64,000 nt of DNA, from NCBI GenBank assembly GCA_009746045.1, contig RPFO01000090.1, positions 891,298 to 955,297 on the forward strand, read 5' to 3'. Each line of letters starts with the position of its first letter. Position 1 is the stretch's first letter. The notes beneath the pieces were generated by a model, which worked only from the letters and a program-made list of their open reading frames with translations, did no database searches and was not told the DNA's origin. A program made the translations under genes and the position numbers. Shown in pieces: positions 28,066 to 35,981 of the stretch. Origin of the DNA: Mesostigma viride (taxonomy: Eukaryota > Streptophyta > Mesostigmatophyceae > Mesostigmatales > Mesostigmataceae).

Positions 28066-28950
28066 ATGACGGTCATTGAGAGCATTCATATCGATACTCC
28101 ACTAGCGAACAAGGATCTGAAAGTCAAATATGCAAAAGCTCGCCAGGTTCCAGCCAACGCGCCACGGCTTCATTTTATCGCCTCGTTCGTGGGTATGCGC
28201 GGGACCGGGAAGACCACTTCAGCTATTAACATGCTGAAGGCGTATTTCGATTTCCATAGCTTTGATAAACTATACCTCATCTCTGGGTCCGCGACAACAG
28301 AGCCAAAGTATAAGCTCCTGCCAACACCCGCCATGTCCATGGAAACGTACACAGACAGCGACTTTAATCAGATGGTAGCGGACATCAAGAAGGACCTCAC
28401 AGAATACGAAGAGTACCAACGCGACATGGCTGTATGGGAGAAATTCAAGAAGGACTTCTTGGATGGCGACAAGAGCGAGGACGACATGGATCTCAACATG
28501 TACCTAACCCTCGACAGGCTACAGTTCAAAGAGCCCCAGACTCGGTTCCGGTACGGTCCTCCCTCGTCCGTCATTTTGATAGATGACATGGCTGGGTCAA
28601 AACTGTATCGTTCGGATTCTAAGGGACCCGTTTCGTCCTTCGCGTTCAAACATCGACACCTCTTGACGTCAATGGTATTCGTCAATCAGAGCTTCACGAG
28701 CGCCGGCGTGCCCCGGTCAGTGCGCGCGAACGTGTCTTTTCTCGTCCTGTTTCGTACGAAGGATCGGCGTGCCGCGCGGCAGATTTCTGAGGAAAGCGCG
28801 GGCCATACGAGCCCCGAGGACTTTCTCGAGCTTTGGGAATTCGCGACGAAAGATTCGCCTCATGATTTCCTTGCCGTCGATAACGACGAACCCAACGACG
28901 CTAAACGGTACAGGAAAAACTTCGACCATTTCCTTGTGATCAAAAAATAA
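28066..28950 (+). CDS. Genome-packaging ATPase (FtsK/HerA type), 294 aa
   Basis: Walker A is GMRGTGKT at residues 43-50; Walker B is ILIDD at 170-174, followed by a NQSF motif near residue 205 that fits the sensor position. The length and layout match the A32-like packaging ATPases of PLVs, virophages and Polintons, which pump genomic DNA into preformed capsids. The frame is intact and the ATG is preceded by TTATCT (28046-28051). It is downstream of the coiled-coil gene and upstream of the AT-hook gene on the same strand. Confidence 0.87.
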   Translation: MTVIESIHIDTPLANKDLKVKYAKARQVPANAPRLHFIASFVGMRGTGKTTSAINMLKAYFDFHSFDKLYLISGSATTEPKYKLLPTPAMSMETYTDSDFNQMVADIKKDLTEYEEYQRDMAVWEKFKKDFLDGDKSEDDMDLNMYLTLDRLQFKEPQTRFRYGPPSSVILIDDMAGSKLYRSDSKGPVSSFAFKHRHLLTSMVFVNQSFTSAGVPRSVRANVSFLVLFRTKDRRAARQISEESAGHTSPEDFLELWEFATKDSPHDFLAVDNDEPNDAKRYRKNFDHFLVIKK

Positions 28951-28975
28951 TCTGTGCTCTATTATATACACGCGA

Positions 28976-29473
28976 ATGGATCTGAAGCAGGCTTACCCCA
29001 ATGCTTTCCACGAGTCTTCGCCAGCTCTCCCATCCATCCGGATCGAGGAGAAAGCGCCCCCGAAGAGTTCGTACCAGCACAGGCTTGATAGGCGAGAGCT
29101 CGTTCTCAATGTATCTACACTCGTTCGGTACTTGACCGGGGCCAGGATCTCCACGAAGACGCACGAGAGGTTGGCGGCGTTCGTGCGAGGGTGTGGATAT
29201 GACGGCGAGCTTCCGCCGACACACACCGGCATCGGGCACGGGTGTCGACAGAAATTAATGTCCATCATTGCCACGAAACGAAAGCCTCGTAACCCTCCTC
29301 CTCCGCCCCGCTCTCCCCGACCACCGAAAATTAAAAAGGAAAAGATTCCTCACACCCCTAAGAAACGCGGGAGACCGGCTGGGTCGAAAGACACGAAGCC
29401 GCGGACTCATAACATCGACCCCGCGACAGGACGACCACGACCATGGGGACGGCCGAAGAAATCGAAGCTGTAA
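28976..29473 (+). CDS. AT-hook DNA-binding protein, 165 aa
   Basis: The C-terminal third is strongly basic and proline-rich, with two AT-hook-like cores: KKRGRPAGSKD (about residue 130) and a closing GRPRPWGRPKKSKL. The N-terminal part has a conserved-looking helical segment (TLVRYLTGARISTKTHERLA). AT-hooks bind the minor groove of A/T-rich DNA, so it may organise the genome or help the recombinase encoded next door. TAATCT lies 23 nt upstream. The function is inferred from motifs. Confidence 0.65.
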   Translation: MDLKQAYPNAFHESSPALPSIRIEEKAPPKSSYQHRLDRRELVLNVSTLVRYLTGARISTKTHERLAAFVRGCGYDGELPPTHTGIGHGCRQKLMSIIATKRKPRNPPPPPRSPRPPKIKKEKIPHTPKKRGRPAGSKDTKPRTHNIDPATGRPRPWGRPKKSKL

Positions 29474-29723
29474 TAATCGTTTATATGTGGAAATTTCCGT
29501 GGAATTCCGCTCTAGCGGCCGCGGAAGCTATCGAAGTTAACTTAAACAGGGTCGTGTCCCACCGACCGAAGGTCGGTTCCTCTGAAGCGAAGACGCGGCT
29601 TCGAATCCCGGTGGAAGCAACTTAAATCGTATTTTTGCAATAAAAACGACGAATTACCATTTTTTGCATTAAACGCTCGTTCACATCCAAATTAATTTCT
29701 TTGCATAGGATATACTGAGTCTC
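29474..29723. other. Intergenic region before the recombinase, with hairpins
   Basis: Contains a hairpin with 7-bp arms (ACCGACC/GGTCGGT, 29561-29577) and a second GAAGC/GCTTC stem shortly after. A TTCGAATCC string resembles a tRNA T-loop, but a full tRNA does not fold. An attachment site or a terminator is possible. Confidence 0.35.
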
Positions 29724-30989
29724 ATGGTCTCAAGGACAGCGGACGAGCTCCGAATGCGACGAGAAGCGCAGGCTAGATACCGGCAGAAACACCCGGACCG
29801 TGCAGCCTTACAAGTGATGCGCTCGATGGCCAAGAAAGACGCGTGGATGCCTACCGAGAAATGGCTCCAGAAGCACGGGACAGACTGCGACGAGGTAAAG
29901 TTGATCCGGCAGAACGCGGACCTCCCCGAGCGGGATTGTAAGTCAGCGGACACTCGCCCGGTCTCGCGAGCACCCACGAGCAAACTGTGGAGCCTCGCCG
30001 AGGTCATGGAGACCGCCCAGCAAGTCAGGCCGGAGAACCAGCCCGTGGCTACCGTGCAAGGAGACAGGGTCGTGAAGACGGCTAAGGGGGCGACAGTGGC
30101 GACGATTAAGCAGTACGTCGGACGCGTTGGACAGATCCTTAACGCTCTTGGATGCAGCCGGACAGAGCCCGTTACGTGTCTCCTGGACGTCGATAAAGTC
30201 ATCGCGACAATCCAGAACATGAAGAGGGGAGACGCGACAGGAGCGAGAACGGCCCGCGCTAATCTTGCGGCGGCTATTAACGGAATCAACGAAATTTTCC
30301 CATCGTCTCGCCAACTCCCGGCAACTGTCGTCGAATCGTACAAGACTCAACAGGCCATCGAGCAGGAAGGGCGACTAACCATCGACGCTTACGTCAGCGA
30401 GAACGTGCCGCCGGCTTACAATTTCAAGACGCTCCAATCGATCCACAAGTCCATCGCAGACCCAAACAGCGACGAGAAATTGATGGGGTACCTTTACCTC
30501 AGCGGAAAGAATCTCCCGCCAACTCGGTACAACTATCACGATGTCAAATTCGTGAACGATGAGAGCGAGATAGGACCACACGAGAACGCGTTCATCGTCC
30601 CCGAGAACCGGTTCATCATTCGACACCACAAGACGGCGAAAGACCTCGGGGCCATCGATTTCGTCGTCCCGCCGTCGATGAAAGCGTTCCGGGAAATCCT
30701 CAAAGCCCGCTCGACGAACGGGAAATGGCTGTTCCCGGCCGGTAGAGGACGGGGTCATATCAGCAAATCCGCGTTTGGCGAGCGATACCGCGCGACTTAT
30801 CACGGAATCCTCAACACTCGGCGGGCGTTCGTCACGGCGTTCGTGAAAAGAGCGACGTCCGCAGAACGGATCAAGCTCGCAAAAGGAATGGCACATTCCC
30901 CGGCGATGGCGATCCGGTACGAGCGGAACGATCAATTGGATCCCGCGATGTTGGAGAAAGCAAAAGGAATTGAAGATGAAGACGTTTGA
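29724..30989 (+). CDS. Tyrosine recombinase (integrase), 421 aa
   Basis: The N-terminal ~210 residues are basic and helical, as expected for an arm/core-binding domain. The catalytic domain shows the expected set: Arg268 in NLPPTRYNY, Lys303 in the HHKTAKDLG hairpin, Arg366/367 in NTRRAFVTAF, His391 in KGMAHSPA and the nucleophile Tyr399 in IRYERN. These residues cut and rejoin DNA through a phosphotyrosine, so this enzyme is the likely agent that placed the virus in the chromosome. The frame is intact. The motif ATTTCT, a weak form of the shared element, is 24 nt upstream. Several PLVs carry such recombinases instead of an RVE integrase. Confidence 0.85.
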   Translation: MVSRTADELRMRREAQARYRQKHPDRAALQVMRSMAKKDAWMPTEKWLQKHGTDCDEVKLIRQNADLPERDCKSADTRPVSRAPTSKLWSLAEVMETAQQVRPENQPVATVQGDRVVKTAKGATVATIKQYVGRVGQILNALGCSRTEPVTCLLDVDKVIATIQNMKRGDATGARTARANLAAAINGINEIFPSSRQLPATVVESYKTQQAIEQEGRLTIDAYVSENVPPAYNFKTLQSIHKSIADPNSDEKLMGYLYLSGKNLPPTRYNYHDVKFVNDESEIGPHENAFIVPENRFIIRHHKTAKDLGAIDFVVPPSMKAFREILKARSTNGKWLFPAGRGRGHISKSAFGERYRATYHGILNTRRAFVTAFVKRATSAERIKLAKGMAHSPAMAIRYERNDQLDPAMLEKAKGIEDEDV

Positions 30990-31018
30990 TCTGTCGCTAT
31001 CTGAAATAGAATTGTCGC

Positions 31019-31041
31019 CTTTTAATACGTAGTATTAAAAG
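31019..31041. other. Near-perfect palindrome downstream of the recombinase
   Basis: Arms CTTTTAATAC and GTATTAAAAG (10 bp each) surround a 3-nt loop. It lies 30 bp after the recombinase stop. It could be a recombination core site, a replication origin or a transcript terminator. Confidence 0.6.
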
Positions 31042-31178
31042 ACTCGAGTTTTTCGGCTATTGAGAAAGTCGAATTGTATTATTGATTAATAAAATCCATT
31101 CCTTCCAATCAGAAAAAAAACCAGTCTCGTTTCGACCAGAAAAAAAAAATCTAAGCCTACAGGTATACAACTTTGATC

Positions 31179-34100
31179 ATGACCGCGTCCGTCTACACTG
31201 GAGCAAAATTGACCAGAACCGTCCACGGTCGAACGTGGTTTGGTGGGTCGAGGGTCGACGACAAGGGGCCGAAGGACCGCTGCATCGAGGCCGCGAACGA
31301 GGCCGGGCATTCCTACATTGCTGCCCGGGATATCGGGCGCGGACCGAAAGAGTACACGCATTACCGAGACGCTGAAGAATTCGCGGCGATTCGCGAGGAA
31401 TGCATGCGGAATGTCCGGACTCGGACACTGAACGAGATCATTCGCCCAGACCAGCCGCCGTGGGTATACGTCGATCTCGACGACCGCGTGGGAACGGACC
31501 GCGAGCGTATCGACTATCCGCGCCATTTCAAGCGACTGCACGACGCGTTCGTGTTCGATGTTCTAGGGATCGAGCCAGAACGGTTCCAATACAACGTCTC
31601 GACAGCGACACGCGAGAAGGATGGCTTCATCAAGATTTCGTATCATATCGTTGTCCGCGGGCTGGTACTGTCTGACATCGACACGAGACAGTATTGGTGC
31701 CAGACCTTTACTCGATACATCCGCGAGCATCTGCTGGACCCCGACTCGTCTCTCTACACTGACGCCAACATGCTCCTAAGCACCGAGCACGCTTCGGCGT
31801 ACATGGAGCAGAACATTGAAGAGATGCTGGCTAACCCCGGCGATTTTTATGACGACAAGGAGTCCAGTTAATGGTCGATGATCACATCTATGGTAAGGAC
31901 TGGTGCTTCAGGCCGTTGGCATGCACAAATACGGGGACACGACCTCTGCGAGTCTCAGGATATGCGAGGGGTCTGACGACGTTCGCGAACACTCGGTCAT
32001 CGTCTACCCCACGAACAATCTCGACGACGCCGAGATAGTAAGCGCTCCGGCTTCGTGGTACGCCCAGAAAGGCTCGGAACGCAAAAAGGCGTCCCAGTAC
32101 AGTCCTCGCGGGCACGGGGCGGGCAGCGAGCAAATCGCGAGGTCGATCGAGGCAATGGCGAAGGTTTCGCCGGGTAGTCGGATCATCAATGTCGAGGAGC
32201 ACGCCGGGGAGGACGGCCGGACATACTACATGTCCCGCTGGACCGTCGACCCAGAAGTGCCGTGTATCGTGTGCAAGAAGGATCGCCCCCATAAGAGCGC
32301 TGGTCACGGCCCGAGGGTGTGCGAGTACTCGGACGGAAGGGTCACCTACTCGTGTTGGAAGAAGGGCCCCAAGCACGCGGAGTGTATCATGGACAGGCGC
32401 GAGTTCGTCGCGGAGAGTGTCCCGTTTGGCGAGACGTACTGCACAGAGAAGATCAAGCCTTTTGACGTCGACGGTCTGGTCGAGGTTATCAGAGGCCGCG
32501 ACAAGGGTCACAAAGTCACCCACTTTGTCCAGTCGAACTGTGGGACTGGAAAATCAGAACGTGTCCGAGAGATGGTGAACGAGCTTGTCCGCAGGATCCC
32601 TGATGTTCGCATACTGTGCATCGTCGCCAACATCAGTCTCTCGAAGGAAGAGGACCGTAATTATAAGGCACTCGGCGAGGTGGGGAAGTGTATCGTCTGG
32701 GAGGATTCCGCGTTCCGGATCCTCTCCCAAGACCCGCGGTTCCGCCACTATCTGGACAATCGCGGAGGGTATATCAAGGACGACCGCGTGCTCATCGTTC
32801 TGAACTCCATCCTTCGTCTCGCCAGCTCGAGTTTTGACGTCGTGATCATGGACGAGATTTACAACACGTTGACAGCGCTATCGGGTCTCCATCTCAAGAA
32901 CAAGCGAGAGGTCATTGTGCGTCTTATCGAGATCTTGGAGCGCGCCAAGGTGCTTATAGCGCTTGACGCGACCATTACAGCGAAGGTCTACAATTACATC
33001 GCGCACTACCGACCAGTTGACGGGATCAGGGCATCTATGAACACGTTTAAGCGCCCTACTAATCGCGTGTTGAAGTGGGTCGACATCGATTCTAAGAAGT
33101 GTTGGAAAGCGGTCTTTGTTGCGGAGATTGTTGCTGAGTGCAAGAGGCGGTTGCATGCCGGGGAGAAGCTGTTCTGTCCAATGTCCGCGGCGTGGGCTGT
33201 TCCGGCCGTATGCGAGGGCTTGAAGGACATTTTGTCCACAAAGAAGTGGAAATCGTACACCAAGGACACGCCAAAAAAGGATCTAGAAAGCGGCGCTAAT
33301 TCGGCATGGGCTGATCTCGACTTTCTCATTATTTCGCCGACCATCACCGTCGGAGTCTCGTATACTATGCACACTTTCGACAGCATGGTGGCTGGTTTTA
33401 TCAACGCCCCAGGATACGCCGAATACACGACCATGCTGCAACAGATGTTCCGTGTCCGTCACCTGTGCAAGGGGGAGATGACAATCATCTATCGAGACTC
33501 TACTACCCTCTGTCGAGGCTGACACCAACTTTGACCAGATAAAAAAGACGACGGTCGACACAGAGGCCAAGTTTCTGAACCTGATGGCGAAGGACAACGC
33601 CGATGTGATTGCTTCGTGGGGTGAAGATGGTAAGAGGAAATTCGACCCAAGCTCGCCACTACTCAACCTCTTCTGTCGCAACCTGCAGGACGTTGCAGTT
33701 TCTCGCAGCCACTTCAAGCCGAATCTGATCAGGATGCTAGCAGAGGATTATGACGTAAAGATGGAAAGGGCGGACGAGAAGGTGGATCACACAGACGCCC
33801 CACCACTACCAAAGCGAGAGGACGCGGACGAGGGGCGTGCCGTTTATATCATGGAGCACGAAGAATACGTCGCACTGAAGGATCGATGTGACGCAGGCGA
33901 GATTCTTACAGCATTCGAGAAGAGGCTGAAGAACGTCTACGAGCTCGTGGAATTCAGTTACCAGATCCCGCGAGAACGTAGAGATGAGGAACTTGCCGGG
34001 CTCCTCGAGAAGGATAAATGCCGGACGGTTTACCGAGCTGTCCGGCAGCACTCGCGAGCGACAGAACTGGGCAAGGATGGGTACCTTGCGAACGTCCTTG

Positions 34101-34612
34101 AGGCAATGAGGAAGACTAATTCGCTCTTTGACCTCAGTGAATACAAAACAGGCCGTGACGCGAAGACTCTCGCGGTTGCTCTACATCTATTAAAGGGCAG
34201 TGGGATAGAGGAGTTCGTCCTAGATCGCGAGAGTGCCAGGACCATGACGATCCCTCGCGACAAGGCGATCGAGATTGGGAATAGGATCGATCGCGAGATC
34301 ATGGGGAGTCAAACATTCATGCGCGCGGTGTTTGGGTATCAGAGGAGGGCAAAGGGGGCTGGCGGGACGCTGAGTTTTGCTCAGTGTTCGAGCCTTATTA
34401 ACACCCTACTCGCTAGCACACTCAACATTTCAGCAGGCGGCACGCGGATGTACCATATGAAGGAGCAGGACCTAGAAATATCAAAGGCTGGTGTCCTCGA
34501 CTTCTGCGAGAGGTACCAGCCTGGCTGGTGGGGCAACGAGGCCGAACTAGCATCACTCCGCCACCAGGACGAGACGCATGGAAGCATGGACGAGGGCTAT
34601 CATTTCAGATAG
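31179..34612 (+). pseudogene. Primase fused to an origin-binding-type superfamily 2 helicase, frameshifted
   Basis: A single gene of about 1,140 codons now lies in several frames. The first part (31179-31871) has archaeo-eukaryotic primase features: VYVDLDD and KISYHIVV (S-x-H). Near 31862-31930 the frame shifts twice; DHIYGKDWCFRPL in one frame and KYGDTTSASLR in the next look like the third primase motif. The second part (to 33522) has Walker A GTGKS (32542-32556) and the box VVIMDEIYN, resembling herpes-type origin-binding helicases. After another shift near 33522 the C-terminal part (33584-34612) is helical and unrecognised. It would start and unwind viral DNA replication. AAATCT lies 27 nt before the ATG. 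Confidence 0.72.
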
Positions 34613-34721
34613 ATAGACCCATCACGCCGCGTCTCGTGGTATAGTATTAGATATTTTGTGTTGCTGTGACACCAAAAGCCATCCCGCTCCTCTCATGCGA
34701 CGGTGCAGGGTTTTTTAGAGG

Positions 34722-34860
34722 CGTGTGTTTGTTGTGTGGCGTGGTTGTGGTGATGGTTGATGGTTCTGTCAGAATAGGCAAAATTGCTCAGATAAGTATA
34801 GAACTACCTTTAAAATCTCTGAGCAATTTTGCCTATTCACACACACACACCTCGCACGTT
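34722..34860 (-). repeat. Inner terminal inverted repeat, right
   Basis: Reverse complement of 17817-17953. It contains its own hairpin: arms AATAGGCAAAATTGCTCAGA (34774-34793) and its reverse complement at 34818-34837. Confidence 0.88.
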
Positions 34861-35089
34861 GAAGAGACCTTGTGTTTTTCGCTGCCAGCCAAGCGCCGCG
34901 CCGGTACCGGGGATACAAGCCAAGTTTACCACCGCCCTTATACCGCCATCAGCCACTGACAAAACGCATGACACTCACGCAGCACTGGTCGATGCAAGCA
35001 GACGTAACGTGACCTTGCTAAAATTTTGATATGATGGCCGGAATGCATTATGAACCAACCTGCAGTCTAGTGAATGCTAACAGATAGCC

Positions 35090-35656
35090 ATGGCGTCACG
35101 AAATGCTGGGCCGTGTGAGAAAGCGCTTGCGTTTATAGGGAAAACACTTGACGAAATTTGTGACAAGCAAACGGCAATTGAAAACAAGCTTTCTCGCCTG
35201 TCTGAACAACTAGAAGGCATTGTCGCACCATCTGGCGAGGCCGGTGATTACTCGCCGACCTGCGAGGTGCTAAAAGTCCACGATGCTGCTTACGATGCCG
35301 TTGACAGGAAAACTCCAAAGGTCCTTGTCGAATGGGTCTACGAAAAGGGGTCATCCAAGCCGAGGAAGCTCGAAGAACGGTGCGAATGGAAACGCCTTGA
35401 CGAATGCGCCGATTGCGTAGACAAGGTCGAGGATTTCATGAAATCTTTCCAGAAGTCGAAGCACCAGCCCGGAATATCCGCTTTCTCCCTCATCAACGCG
35501 TGGTCAGATGCCAGGAGAGGGTTTGCAGCATACAAGAGCGGGTCAAACGACAAGAAACGGGAGCTCGACGAGAATGAGAACGAGGACGATTTCGCCAACA
35601 AGAGGCAGAACCTCGCACTTGGGTCGCAGCAATCAGGCTACACAGCTAACATTTGA
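35090..35656 (+). CDS. Hypothetical protein, 188 aa, between inner and outer repeats
   Basis: Starts at an ATG in good context (GCCATGG). The N-terminal half has a short coiled coil (DKQTAIENKLSRLSEQLE). The middle contains KVLVEWVYEKGSSKPRKLEE and several Cys residues. The tail is Lys/Asp/Glu-rich with a possible nuclear signal (KKRELDEN...NKRQN). No family is recognised. It lies outside the inner repeat but inside the outer one. It is therefore either cargo of the virus or the gene of a separate small transposon into which the virus inserted. Confidence 0.55.
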   Translation: MASRNAGPCEKALAFIGKTLDEICDKQTAIENKLSRLSEQLEGIVAPSGEAGDYSPTCEVLKVHDAAYDAVDRKTPKVLVEWVYEKGSSKPRKLEERCEWKRLDECADCVDKVEDFMKSFQKSKHQPGISAFSLINAWSDARRGFAAYKSGSNDKKRELDENENEDDFANKRQNLALGSQQSGYTANI

Positions 35657-35875
35657 GCACGCCCCTTTCATGGGTTGCCTGATCTGATACGAACTTGTTT
35701 GGTTGTATTACGACATTGTTAGCAACTTCGGTATCAATCAAACCCTGGCCTAGCTTTCCAAGGGCCGTGGCAACTCCAAGCCTGACAATGAAATTAGCCA
35801 CGTTGCCATCTGAGTCAATACTGGCAAGGGTCTGGAATCACAACTGACACATGCTTCAGTAAATAATTACGAAAT
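35657..35875. other. Non-coding stretch before the outer right repeat
   Basis: No gene or motif is recognised. Confidence 0.4.
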
Positions 35876-35977
35876 CCAATATTTTATCACTCAATTTATC
35901 ACTCAACCATCATCACTCAAGAATGGCTCCCCGGTACCCAACACGGCCCCATCACTCAATGAGGGGCTATATATATA
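35876..35977 (-). repeat. Outer terminal inverted repeat, right
   Basis: Reverse complement of 17573-17674 with few mismatches, including the four TTGAGTGAT motifs. It is followed within a few bases by the TTAA at which piggyBac copy 2 inserted. Confidence 0.85.
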
Positions 35978-35981
35978 TTAA

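Larger units (their letters stand above)
17573..35977. mobile_element. Endogenous Polinton-like virus (PLV) in the host chromosome
   Basis: The hallmark genes of small double-jelly-roll DNA viruses occur together: major capsid protein, penton-like minor capsid protein, packaging ATPase, tyrosine recombinase, and a primase with a helicase. The genes form two arms that diverge at about 27.48 kb. Inverted repeats bound the block at two levels: an outer pair of about 102 bp (17573-17674 and 35876-35977) and an inner pair of about 138 bp (17817-17953 and 34722-34860). No retroviral integrase, protein-primed polymerase or adenovirus-like protease was found. This separates it from typical Mavericks and fits PLVs that use a tyrosine recombinase. 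Several genes are frameshifted. The true boundary could be the inner pair, with the outer pair belonging to a host transposon. Confidence 0.88.

Noticed and set aside
29561-29622. tRNA-like TTCGAATCC string before the viral recombinase, as a possible tRNA attachment site
   Set aside because: The T-stem is mismatched and no 5' acceptor strand is found. It is kept only as a hairpin-rich intergenic region.
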